A DNA stretch of 64,000 bases from positions 9,381,001 to 9,445,000 of the forward strand of contig JAWHQI010000028.1 in NCBI GenBank assembly GCA_033032865.1. The letters are read 5' to 3'. Within the stretch, counting starts at the first letter, position 1, and every line of letters begins with the position of its first letter. This document shows, piece by piece, positions 45,418 to 55,835 of this stretch. A program made the translations under genes and the position numbers. Source of the stretch: Dactylorhiza incarnata. Taxonomy: Eukaryota; Streptophyta; Magnoliopsida; Asparagales; Orchidaceae. The notes below the pieces were generated by a model. That model made no database searches. It was not told the origin of the DNA and saw nothing but the letters and a program-made list of their open reading frames with translations.

Positions 45418-46102
45418 TGGGGAGACAATGATGAATGGGCCCGTATAGGTGGAGTCACCTTGTCATTTTTTATTATCGGCCTCCATTCATAATTTGATTG
45501 AATTTTGTTCCTATTGTTAAAATTTCCAAGTTTATTTTTGAATTTATTCTTAGGAAAGTTGATTTCAGCTAAAATTTCCAATGGAGTGGTTTTATTTTGT
45601 AAATGAACAGGATTAGTCTTTTTAGGAATTTCATTTACTTGCATAAGGCTTTTCCTACTCCATTTGTTCAAATTATTTAAGTTATGGAAATTTATATTCA
45701 TCTCGCTCTTGGACTTAAGGTGTTTTTATAGATTTTCCTTTTGTGAGTTTCTTTATGATTTTCTTGAGCAAGATGATCTTAGTTTCCAATTCATTATTTT
45801 TAATTTTTAAATTTTGTCTAGCTTTATTATATTCTTTTGTGCTGTTTTTAAGTGTGGAGACTATTGATTCGATGTGAGCTTGATATTTACTTCTGAATTC
45901 TTCAAAAGTCTCATCCATTTCTTTAATTTCAGTTTTATAAATTTCACACTTAGCACAATCAGTTTTTAATGATAGAATTTCTAGATGAAGTTTTTTATTA
46001 TTTTCTTTTGACACGATAAGCTCTTTTTCAAGTGCCTTGTTTTTTTCGTTCAAATTATTAAATGGTTTAAAAGTTTCAACTGAAGAGCTTGGTGCAGAGC
46101 AA
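45418..46102 (-). pseudogene. Minus-strand copia gag, C-terminal part (left of element D)
   Basis: Minus-strand frames hold a long coiled coil (LNEKNKALEKELIVSKE, FEEFRSKYQAHIESIV) and an Asn/Lys-rich tail. This continues the gag that begins at 57717: element D, with its GACAC duplication, split it. The fragment is cut at 45418 by the junction with gypsy G. Confidence 0.75.
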
Positions 46103-46257
46103 GACACTGTTGGAGCATGCGTTTCGCTCTCTTCCGGTTTGATAATAACAAAATCCAGTTTGTATTTGATTCTACTTTTATTGTTGGTGTGCAGGTAACA
46201 GGTATGAGATGTTCACAATTCTGCTGGAGCTCAATTTGACTGTATGAAAATTTTGAT

Positions 46258-46510
46258 GTCGGAATTTTCCGACAGCTACTGTCACCCACGCGACAGCACA
46301 GAAGTTACAGCAACTGCTCTCACGAAAACACGACGAACGGCAGTTTGGCGCTGTCGGAAATCTGACAGTGATGTCGCCCAGGTGACAGGCCAGAAGTTAC
46401 AGCAACCGCTCGCACGACAGCACGACGTACGGCAACCGCTCGCACGACAGCACGACGAACGACAGTTAGGCGCTGTCGGAATTCCGACAGTGATGTCGCC
46501 CATGCGACAG
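46258..46510. promoter_or_regulatory. Type-D palindrome cluster upstream of the LTR TATA box
   Basis: Palindromes include CTGTCGGA-ATTCCGACAG (46473-46490) followed 2-3 bp later by ATGTCGCC-CATGCGACAG, which ends at 46510, 8 bp before the TATA box at 46519. Upstream lie repeated CACGACAGCACGACGAACG units. The same palindrome pair precedes the antisense promoter at 54470-54510. Confidence 0.75.
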
Positions 46511-46518
46511 TGAATTTC

Positions 46519-46526
46519 TATATATT
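46519..46526 (+). promoter_or_regulatory. Element D LTR TATA box
   Basis: TATATATT, 8 bp after the last palindrome; transcription would start about 30 bp downstream, near 46550. Confidence 0.6.
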
Positions 46527-47311
46527 GGTTCGTTTTGTTCGTGCAATTCAAGCTTTGAGGATTCCAAGTCTTTTCCTGAGTGCATACGAACTAGAGAGCT
46601 CCAGAACCTCATCAACTCCCATTTCTGCTTAGAAGGTTTGAGATTGAAGATTAGATCGGACGCGCTTCTACATCAACGATCATCTCGAGGCTTCAACCTT
46701 CCTTTCAGAGATCTGAATTACTAGGGAGTTGTTCTTTTCATTTTGTATTTTCATTTATATACATTTCACTTTGTATTGGTAGGGAAATCATCTCCTTGTG
46801 CGTGACGTCTAAGTCCTTGCGTGGCTTAGGGGAAAATCGCTTCCTTGTGTGGATCGTCCAAGTCCCTGCGTGGCTTGGTGGGAAATCGTGGCCTTGTGTG
46901 CTACGTCTAGATCTTGGGAAGATCTAGAGGATAGGCTTGGGCTTGGGCTTGGGAGAGACAAGTGATAGCCTTCCGATCCTTGGGAGAAGGATTGGTAAAC
47001 ACAAATTGTAAAAGGTTTATTATCATATTTGTGCCTTGATCTTAAGCATTGTTAAGATCATATTATTTGTATGTGAATTTCATGGTTATAAATTTATGAC
47101 TTTTTCTTTAATTGCAAATATGGTTGCTTAATCTTTAACTTAGAAATTTATGTTTGAATTAATTTAAAAATTACATTGGTTTGAAATTTTTATAAGTAAT
47201 TTTTAGAAAAGTAAAATTTGTTTTAAAATTCTTAAGTAAAAAATCGTAATTTATAAAAGGCCCTTATTCACCCCCCCCCCCCCCTCTAAGGGCGCCACAA
47301 GATCCAACACG

Positions 47312-47323
47312 TGGTATCAGAGC
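47312..47323 (+). other. Element D primer-binding site
   Basis: TGGTATCAGAGC, a perfect plant tRNA-Met-type site 2 bp after the LTR. Confidence 0.92.
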
Positions 47324-47337
47324 TAGGTTACTCCAAA

Positions 47338-49330
47338 ATGGTTTTACCACCGGGAGTAATGGCGCACAACGATCACGCGTTCGTTGAGGGGCAAGGAATT
47401 AGTAGGCCACCACTTTTTACGGACACAGACTATAACTATTGGAAAACCCGAATGCGGTGTTTTCTAATAGCTCTCGACATGGAAGTTTGGAATATGGTCG
47501 AGACGAGTTATACTTCCCCAACATTTGTTGTAGGAGATGTAACTATGGATAAACCCAAAGACAAGTGGGATGACAATGATAAATTAAAATGTAAGAACAA
47601 TGCAAAAGCCATGAATGCTTTATTCTGCGCACTAGATCGCACTGAATTTAATAGAGTTTGTGCTTGTAATACTGCATTTGAAATTTGGAATCTTTTAGAA
47701 ATCACTCATGAAGGTACATCGCAGGTAAAGGACTCAAAGCTATTTCAACTGGAGTCAGAGTTCAAAAGATTCAAAATGGAGGTGGATGAAGAAATTGATA
47801 CAATGTACACACGATTCACTAAAATCGTGAACGATTCAAAGGTGCTGGGTAAGGTTTTCTCCAATGGAGATTTAGTAAGGAAAATCTTAAGATCACTTCC
47901 CCCGAAGTTCAATCCTAATCTGACTGCAATTTCTGAGTCACATGATCTTAAGACCTTACAATTGGAGAGCCTCATTGGGAATCTAAAAACCCATCAAGTA
48001 GAGTTAAAGATTCAAAGCCAAGAGTACAATTTGGAGCCCAAAAAGAAGAGCTTGGCGTTGAAATCTAAACAGGAAGTTGAAACTGAATCTGAAGAAAGTG
48101 AGGAAGATGAGGAAGGACTGTTTGTAAGGAACTTTAAGAAGTTTATGAGAAATCTGGAGAGGGGAAATTCATTTAAGAGATTTTTCAAAAAGAACGATTT
48201 TGCCTACCAAAAAGGCAAAGGAAAAATGGAGAATGAAGAGGAGCGTTCGCTACCGGAGTGCTACCATTGCAAGAAGATTGGTCATATCAGAAGCAAGTGC
48301 CCAAAGTATCTGAAAGAGCAAAAAGCAAAGAGGCGCGATAAAAGTTACAAGAAGAAAGTGTTAAAGGCAGAGACTTGGGATGATTCTTCGTATGGTGAAG
48401 AATGTGATTCCTCAACACAGGAGGAAGAGGAGGCAAATGTCTTCTTGATTGGGGAAATAAAATACGTCATCTGACGACGATTGCAGTGTCCAAAGTGACA
48501 CTGAGGTAACTCCTCCATCTTATGATGATTTATATTCTGAATTTATGAAAACTTGCAAATTTTTGGACAAAAGCCTAAAAGAAATCGATTTCTTAAAATG
48601 TGAAAATAAAGTTCTTTTGAATGTAAATAAAAAGTTATCAAACGAGTTGAAATCTATTGAGAACGAGAAGGAAAATTGTCAAGAGTGTGATCACTCTTCG
48701 ACAAGGATAAAAGAACTTGAAAACACTATTTCTAAGTCCGATCAAAAAATTGATCAACTTCTAAAAGAGAAAAAGGACTTAGAAAAAGTTGTTAAAACCT
48801 CTCATTCTCAATTAGAGAATTATAAGAAAAATGTTGCAAATAGATGTGGCATGATAGTAAAAGAAAATTCAATTTTAAAGTCCAAAGTAAATGAGTTGAA
48901 CATGGCAATTGAAAATTTTGGTGTTGGAAAAAAATCTCTGGATATGCTTTTAGCCAACCAATGCCATGGGACAGCAAAATTTGGGCTAGGATATGTTTCT
49001 AGAAGCTCTGGAAGCTGTTGGAAATTTCCGACAGCTGCTGTCGGAAACAGCGACAGCTCCAGGTTCAGAAAACCTATTTTTCAAAATGAAATTTTTTCTA
49101 AATCCACACATAAAGATGTTTCCTCCAGCAAGAGTCCAGAGAAACCATTAAAGAATGGTTCCTCACTATTTATTGCATGTGCCAAATGTCATCGATTTGG
49201 TCACATCTCGGACTCATGCTGGAAGAAAGGAAAAGTTAATGTTAAACAAATCTGGGTACCTAAGACGTCCACCTATACCATGGGAGGGACCACTTGGGTA
49301 ACCAGATCTTTACTCTCATCATCTTTCTAG
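47338..49330 (+). pseudogene. Element D gag with two zinc knuckles and a coiled coil; one frameshift
   Basis: Starts MVLPPGVMAHNDHAFVEG at 47338. The capsid part (YWKTRMRCFLIALDMEVW, AKAMNALFCALDRTEFNR) is followed by a Glu/Ser-rich stretch and the knuckle CYHCKKIGHIRSKC (near 48256-48300). A frameshift at about 48450-48475 leads into a long coiled coil (48545-48920). A second knuckle, CAKCHRFGHISDSC, lies near 49180-49223. Type-D palindromes are part of the coding sequence at 49013-49062. An in-frame TAG at 49328-49330 separates gag from pol. The second knuckle after a coiled coil is unusual for copia gag. Confidence 0.9.
49013..49062. repeat. Type-D palindrome within gag of element D
   Basis: CTGTTGGAAA-TTTCCGACAG (one mismatch from the perfect 20-bp palindrome at 54491-54510), then CTGTCGG and CGACAG half-sites. 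It encodes the short run CWKFPTAAVGNSDSS. Confidence 0.7.
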
Positions 49331-52300
49331 GTGTGCGTGCAGGCTAGGAACAAGGAAGACGTGTGGTATTTGGACTCTGGATGTTCAAAACACATGACGG
49401 GCGATAAATCAAAGTTCCTTAGCCTGGAGATGAAGAAAGGTGGAACAGTGACATTTGGAGATAATTGCAAGGGTAAAGTCAAAGACATTGGAGTAGTAGG
49501 TAACGAAGAATTTAAAATTTCAAATGTTTTATATGTTAAAGGTTTGAAACATAATTTAATTTCTATTAGTCAACTATGTGATAAAAATCTAAATGTTTTA
49601 TTTGACTCTAGCTCAAACCTTTGCAAAATTATTGATTCTATAACAAACGAAATCGTACTTATTACACCAAGAACAAACAATGTCTATACAAACACTTTTC
49701 ATGATTTATCTCATTCTACACTTAAATGTTTTATTTCAAAAAATGATGAACTTGAATTATGGCATAGGAGACTAGGACATTCTAGTGCCAAACGCATAGT
49801 AAAGCTTTCTAAAAATAAAATTATAAAAGGTTTGCCAAATTTGAATGGAAAACATTCTTCATTATGTTCACTATGCCAAAAAGGAAAGTTTACAAAATCA
49901 TCTTTTAAAAGCAAAATGTTATTTCTACTACTAGACCTTTACATTTATTACATATGGACTTGTTTGGTCCAATTTCTACACAAAGTCTAGGAGGTAGAAA
50001 ATATGCGTTTGTTAGTATTGATGATTATTCTAGATTTTGTTGGACATTGTTTTTAAATTCAAAATTTGATGCTTTTGATGAATTTGTAAAGCTAATTTCA
50101 CGTATTCAAAATGAACTTGATTTAAAAGTAAAATGCATTAGATCAGATCATGGAGGAGAGTTTGATAATGAAAATTTTATTTCATATTGTAATGAATTTG
50201 GGATAAAACACGAATTTTCCGCTCCTCGCACACCACAGCAAAATGGTGTAGTGGAGAGGAAAAATAGAACACTTCAAGAATTAGGACGTACTATGCTTTG
50301 CGAATTTAAATTGCCAAAATATTTTTGGGCCGAAGCGGTTAGTACTGCATGCTATATTATTAATCATGTCAAGATTCGTCCTACATTACAATTAACTCCT
50401 TATGAAATTTATTTTCAAAGAAAACCAAATGTATCTTACTTTAAAGTTTTTGGTTGTAAATGCTTTATTTTGAATACAAAAGATAACTTAGGCAAATTTG
50501 ATGAAAAATGTGATGAAGGAATTTTCATTGGTTATTCTTCAACTAGCAAGGCCTATAGAGTTTATAATAAATGTACTAAAGTGGTTGAAGAATCTATTCA
50601 AGTAAAATTTGATGAAAACATTTCTTTTGTAGAAAATACTAAAGTTGCAGGTAATGAGAAAAATGAAGAAGATGTGGAACAAAATCTGAGGAAAAATGAT
50701 GAAGATGATGATGATGAAGAAAAAGTAGAGAAAGAAGACGAAAAAGATGGTGAAGAAGAAGAAGAACAAGGATATGTACCTCCAACCGAGCTAAGGTTCA
50801 CAAAAGATCATCCACAAGAATTTGTTATTGGAGAACCATTTAGTGGGGGTGCGTACACGTTCTAGTTTACATGAAAGTTTATCAAATTTATGTTTTGTCT
50901 CAAATATAGAACCAAAAGATGTTGCCACCGCTTTAAATGATGAATCTTGGTTTCTAGCTATGAATGAAGAACTTAATCAATTTGAAAGAAATAAAGTTTG
51001 GATTCTTGTTGATAGACCTAGTGATCATCCAGTGGCAGGAGTCAAATGGATTTTCAAAAACAAATTAGATAGTGGCTCTAGGGTCACTAGAAACAAAGCT
51101 AGGCTTGTAGCGAAAGGATATAATCAAATTGAAGGGGTAGATTTTGATGAAACATTTGCACCCATAGCACGATTGGAAGCAGTTAGAATTTTTGTTGCAT
51201 TTGCTAGTCATAAAAGATTTAAATTATTGCAAATGGATATTAAAACTGCATTTTTAAACGGGTTGATTAAAAAAGAAGTTTATGTTGAACAACCCCCAGG
51301 ATTTATAAATGAAAAATTTCCCAATCGCGTATATAGATTGTTAAAATCTTTGTATGGTTTAAAACAAGCACCACGAGCATGGTATGATAGATTGACTATA
51401 TATTTATTACAAAATGGTTATAAAATGGGTGGTGTTGATTGTACACTCTTCATTAAGCAAGTAGATGATGATTTAATTATTTTACAAATTTATGTTGATG
51501 ATATTATTTTTGGAGCCACTAATGAAGAGTTGTGTAATTATGTTGTAAAAATGATGGAAAGTGAATTTGAGATGAGTATGGTAGGAGAGTTAAAATATTT
51601 CTTAGGATTTCAAATTGTTCAAAAACATGATGGAGTTTTTATTAACCAATCAAAATATATTCATGATGTTTGAAAACGATTTAGATTTGAAAATCTAAAA
51701 CAAGCAAATACTCCTATGAGTGTATCTTTAAAATTAGGAAAAGATGAAAATGGAATATCAATAGATCAAACTTTATATAGAGGCATGATAGGTTCATTTT
51801 TATATTTAACTGCTTCTAGACCAGATATTATGTTTTCAGTTTGTTTATGTGCTAGATTTCAAGCCGATCCCAAAGAATCACATTTAAAAGCGGTAAAAAG
51901 AATTTTTAGATATTTAATTGGCACATCTAAACTTGGTTTGTGGTATCCTCATAGCGATGATTTTACTCTTTTTGGCTATTCAGATTCTGATTATGCCGGT
52001 TGTTCACTAGATAGGAAAAGCACTAGTGGCACTTGTCACTTTTTAGGCCCTTCACTCATTTCATGGTCGAGTAGGAAACAGAATTCTATTGCCCTCTCAA
52101 CCACCGAGGCCGAATACATCGCACTTGGTAATTGTTGTGCACAAGCTCTTTGGATGAAACAAACTTTAGAAGACTTTAATATTAAACAACAAACTATTGA
52201 ATTATGGTGTGATAATAAAAGTGCAATTGATTTAACATACAACCCGGTCCATCATTCAAGGTCTAAGCACATTGATGTAAGACATCATTTTATTAGAGAT

Positions 52301-52438
52301 CATATTACAAATAACCTCATTAAAATTTCATTTATAGGCACGGATAATCAACTAGCGGATATATTCACTAAACCGTTACCGGATTCCCGTTTTTCAATGC
52401 TTAGGCTAGAATTGGGAATCCTAGACATTTCACAATGA
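49331..52438 (+). pseudogene. Element D pol (copia), broken by frameshifts and a stop
   Basis: Protease LDSGCSKHMTG; GAG-pre-integrase LWHRRLGHSSAKR and CSLCQ; a frameshift near 49920-49955. Integrase follows with all three catalytic residues (MDLFGP, RSDHGGEFD, NGVVERKNRT), then an Asp/Glu-rich linker. A frameshift lies near 50850. Reverse transcriptase has NKARLVAKGYNQ and YVDDIIFGAT. A TGA at 51671-51673 is followed in the same frame by RNase H (GYSDSDYAGC, STTEAEYIAL, WCDNKSAIDL), ending at 52438. Catalytic residues are kept, so the lesions may be recent. The element would need helper proteins to move. Confidence 0.95.
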
Positions 52439-52651
52439 TTATATCACTACTTATGACCTATAAAATTAAAAATATCACAAAACCTATACACTTTAAAAAG
52501 AAAAACTAAATTTTAAATCAAACCATAGAATTTGAATGACTTAAGAAAAATTCTCACATCATTAATATTACATAAAAATTGTTCCAGAAAAACAGTAGAA
52601 ATCAACATAAAATTAAGTTCATTAACAGAAAATGAAATCTGGGCAAGTTCA

Positions 52652-52693
52652 CTGTCGCCCAGGCGACAGTGGATGTCGGAAAATTCCGACATC
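52652..52693. promoter_or_regulatory. Type-D palindrome pair downstream of the antisense gene
   Basis: CTGTCGCC-CA-GGCGACAG (52652-52669) and GATGTCGGAA ... TTCCGACATC (52672-52693). These lie between the pol end and the stop codon of the antisense gene. Confidence 0.6.
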
Positions 52694-52719
52694 AGTCAGA
52701 AGCAGCACCCTGCTGAAAA

Positions 52720-53835
52720 CTACTCAGATTCCTCATATCCAGCCCCGCTGCTTTCTGGACAGTCTCCTGGAGGTCCACGTCTTATGGCCTTTCCACGTCG
52801 AGTCGGCCTAACCGATTGGCGTGGCGGTTCTTCATCTGGGACTTCCCATTCGCCCGGTTCTTCAGGAGTAGGCTTTAACTTCAGTCCCTTCATCAAAAAT
52901 TTCATAAACTTCTGCATTCTACTGCGATCTTTCTTCACTTCTTTCTTGTGCTCTTCAAGAGAATCATGAAGATCATCTATAGACTCTCGTAGTGATCCTC
53001 CTCTAGAAATTGTAGGCTCTCTAATCTCTCTTCCAGGATGAGCCTTTTTATGAGACTTCTTCACTTTCATGGTACCCGTATAGTATATCTCAGGAACACA
53101 ATCATCAAAGTACGAATCTCGACCTATCCATTCATACTTCTTATATAGTATACGTTGAATTATTGCCCCCATTGGCAAAGTATGAATCTTCACCCATTTT
53201 GGATGTTTTAATCTAAAAGCATATCGAATCTGGGGAAGGATGAGATCCGCTACATCAAAGGGTTCCTCCTCCATAATAAAATATGTAATCAGCGTCAACT
53301 GTGCTGTAATACTCCTTGTATCTCCACTTTTTAACATAAATGAGTTTCTCAATATGTCTTGGACTAAATAGGCATCAGGAGTGAGTGAAGAAACTTCAGT
53401 GATTAGGGTCTTCTTTTGACTTCCATGTAAACTCATGTTTAAAAGAGTCCAATCTCTATCCTTTCTATAACTCTCTACTATGTCAGGCATATGATCACTC
53501 ATAAGAAGACCAAGTTCATCTCTAAGATCAACATGTGTTATTTCCACTTGTTGACCTTGGATTCTCGATCTCACTCCCCCATCCAATTCAGTGTAACTCG
53601 GGTCTTCCAAATGATTATAAAATTCTTGGATCAAGAAAGATGAGAACATATCTACAGAGATTACTGATATTATACCTGCATTAGCAAGACGAGTATAGAT
53701 ATGATCGTGCTTAGGAGAGTCAAATTCTACATATTTTGAAACTCCAATTATTGCTCTCTCAATCCCCGGATATACTTGATAAGAACTATGCGCATCTTCG
53801 GACATACTCTTACGTGCCTTAGAACTGAAAGCCAT
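52720..53835 (-). CDS. Antisense accessory gene of element D (371 codons, intact)
   Basis: On the minus strand an ATG at 53835 (MAFSSKARKSMSEDAHSSY) opens an uninterrupted 371-codon frame to 52720. I chose this start because a 3' splice site (TTTGCAG, 53837-53843) lies one base upstream; the ATG at 53907 would fall within the proposed intron. The first roughly 230 residues look globular (GVRSRIQGQQVEITHVDLRD, LTLITYFIMEEEPFDVADLI). A charged helical stretch (SLEEHKKEVKKDRSRMQKF) and a basic tail (RPTRRGKAIRRG) follow; the tail could be a nuclear signal. The pattern recalls plant mobile-element accessory proteins, and antisense extra ORFs are known in plant LTR elements, but I assign no family. 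It has its own TATA box and intron (54361-54462 region). Its role is unknown. Confidence 0.85.
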   Translation of the reverse strand: MAFSSKARKSMSEDAHSSYQVYPGIERAIIGVSKYVEFDSPKHDHIYTRLANAGIISVISVDMFSSFLIQEFYNHLEDPSYTELDGGVRSRIQGQQVEITHVDLRDELGLLMSDHMPDIVESYRKDRDWTLLNMSLHGSQKKTLITEVSSLTPDAYLVQDILRNSFMLKSGDTRSITAQLTLITYFIMEEEPFDVADLILPQIRYAFRLKHPKWVKIHTLPMGAIIQRILYKKYEWIGRDSYFDDCVPEIYYTGTMKVKKSHKKAHPGREIREPTISRGGSLRESIDDLHDSLEEHKKEVKKDRSRMQKFMKFLMKGLKLKPTPEEPGEWEVPDEEPPRQSVRPTRRGKAIRRGPPGDCPESSGAGYEESE

Positions 53836-53836
53836 T

Positions 53837-54360
53837 CTGCAAACATAACAAAACAAAAGTAAGTTAAACAAGTTCTGTGCACTGGGATGATGTCGCCCAG
53901 GCGACATTGACTGTCAGAAAATTCCGACTGTACTCCAGTGAACTTTTTTTTAAAAAAAAATTCAACTAGACTTCCAGATCTACTCAAAATCAAGCTATAT
54001 TTCTGTTAAAAAAAAAAATTTTGTTGAACAAAACTACATCTTCTCACATATCATTTACTATTCATCTTCTTCAACCTTCTTCAAAAGGAAAAAACTTCAA
54101 TTTTTTTGAAATTAAGCCATGTAAAATAAATACAAATCTTAAACCCCAAAAATCACAAGATCCAAACATATTTCACCAAGATCCATCAAGATCCACTTGA
54201 TTTACACTAGATCTACACCTTTTATAAACAAAACTTCAAAGATCTAAACCATTCATCAAAAGTAAAATGAAAAATACATTTTTCATCTTTTCTACTTTCA
54301 AAAATCCCAAATCTCTAAAAAAAATTTGAGTCAAAAACTTAAAAATCAAAAAACCATACC
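53837..54360 (-). other. Proposed 5'-UTR intron of the antisense gene (524 nt)
   Basis: Minus strand: donor AAG|GTATGG at 54361/54360, acceptor TTTGCAG|A at 53837/53836, AT-rich inside. It contains a type-D palindrome (ATGTCGCC-CA-GGCGACAT, about 53890-53907). No RNA evidence is available. Confidence 0.6.
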
Positions 54361-54453
54361 TTAGATCTTGGGTTGTCGCCGAACTCCGACAGTTTCCTCT
54401 CGCCTTTCAGTCCAGCAAATGATGTACAATAGGGTTACACTCGGTTTTAAGTC

Positions 54454-54462
54454 CTATTTATA
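54454..54462 (-). promoter_or_regulatory. TATA box of the antisense gene
   Basis: TATAAATAG on the minus strand. Transcription would start near 54430, giving an untranslated exon of about 70 nt to 54361. Confidence 0.65.
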
Positions 54463-54469
54463 TTTTTAG

Positions 54470-54510
54470 CTGTCGCCCAGGCGACAGTGACTGTCGGAAA
54501 TTTCCGACAG
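54470..54510. promoter_or_regulatory. Type-D palindrome pair at the antisense promoter
   Basis: In the minus direction: perfect CTGTCGGAAA-TTTCCGACAG (54510-54491), 3 bp, CTGTCGCC-TG-GGCGACAG (54487-54470), 7 bp, TATAAATA. The LTR has the same order, a similar gap between palindromes and 8 bp to its TATA box. Confidence 0.75.
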
Positions 54511-54519
54511 CTATGAATT

Positions 54520-55835
54520 TGCTTAATCTTCAATTTTGGTCTGTGTGATGCTTTCAACTAGTTATATGTCATTATTAATGCTACAAATCATGAATTGATG
54601 CCAAACCATGTGTTTTTTATTTTTTAAAAAATGGCTATTTACATGATTATATGCTTTCATTTCCACTCTATCATCGTATTGACACTCCTACTAAGTTGTT
54701 TAGACTATTGGAAATTGTTTTCGCATGCCTCTAAATATGAGAAATTGTTTATATATAATAATGAACTATCACGTTCACTTCTTTTGATCCATACATATGT
54801 CTTTCTATTTAATATATACATGAATCATATTTGCTTTAACATAATACATTAGCATTTCATAAATACTACTTTCAAGCTTGATTTGTTAGCACAACCAAAT
54901 ATACACCATCTTTTGCGATTCAAGTGAATTCGGAGATCCTTGGTCAATTAAAAATAAAAATTATAAATATCTCAAAGTTAAGATATCACAAAATATGTGA
55001 TCAACAAAAAGTTTAAATTGAGGACAAGGATACTCCACCAAGCACTACTTACCTTCCTGATAAGTCTTAATAAGCATTGTGAGGTTGAGCACCTTGGAAA
55101 GAATTGTAAAGTGTCTTGTGCAAAAGAAAAAATGGTATTCTATTCTTATTGTGCTATATCTTCAAGGTCAAAGTTGTCTTTATATGCTTATATTATGTTT
55201 TCTATTCCAATGATCATGTACATTAAAAAATTTCATATGTTTGATCAAAACATCACTTGTACACATCATTATGTTATATAAACATTCATCTCATGAGAAT
55301 TGGACCGAAACGATTCCAAATTTCTATACACAATTGTGTCTTTCTATGATACTTAAAAATGACAATAATCATGTTTAAGTTATTTCTATTATTCTACTAC
55401 TTCATATGGCTATACCATCTCTTCATGAGTTTATTCCATACTATGACATATTACTATTATTTCAAGACCTTCAATCTTTTTCCACACAAGTGCTTCCACT
55501 TACTCTTATTTTCTACATCTTATCTCTTCCCTTCAGAACTACTCATTCATTAAAGATTACCTTTTGCTAATACCAAAAGGGGGAGAATTATAAGTATATT
55601 CAAGAAATCAAAGAACAATTCCACCTAAATCTTCCACCTAAAGATTAAATCATTTCAATCTACTATAACATTTAGGGGGAGCATTCATTTAGGGGGAGCT
55701 TTCATCTAGGGGGAGCGTACATTTAAGAGGAATATATCATGTTATTTTTTGTGCACACACCATATGTTAAAATCAGCAACCTAAATAGACATGATTTCTT
55801 TTTATACGGATTTGTTATTATCAAAAGGGGGAGAT
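54520..55835 (+). other. AT-rich spacer of element D with repeated polypurine-like tracts
   Basis: No recognised gene. Near its end the tract AGGGGGAG occurs at about 55573 (as AAGGGGGAG), then three times as TTTAGGGGGAGC/TCTAGGGGGAGC (about 55673, 55690 and 55707). The final AAAAGGGGGAGAT (55823-55835) abuts the 3' LTR and is the polypurine tract. Confidence 0.75.

Larger units (their letters stand above)
46108..47309 (+). repeat. Element D 5' LTR (1202 bp)
   Basis: TGTTGGAGCATGC ... CAAGATCCAACA. It has a cluster of CTGTCG/CGACAG motifs, a TATA box (TATATATT, 46519-46526), and a C run just before the end. Confidence 0.95.

Noticed and set aside
50539..50801. Minus-strand Phe/Ser-rich frames opposite the integrase-RT linker of element D
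   Set aside because: They are the complement of the Glu/Asp-rich (GAA/GAT repeat) linker.
52532..52969. Plus-strand frame overlapping the end of the antisense gene
   Set aside because: It is the opposite strand of the 371-codon antisense gene and shows no protein-like features.
53836..53907. Extended N-terminus of the antisense gene from the ATG at 53907
   Set aside because: It crosses a good 3' splice site and a palindrome; the ATG at 53835 right after TTTGCAG is the better start.
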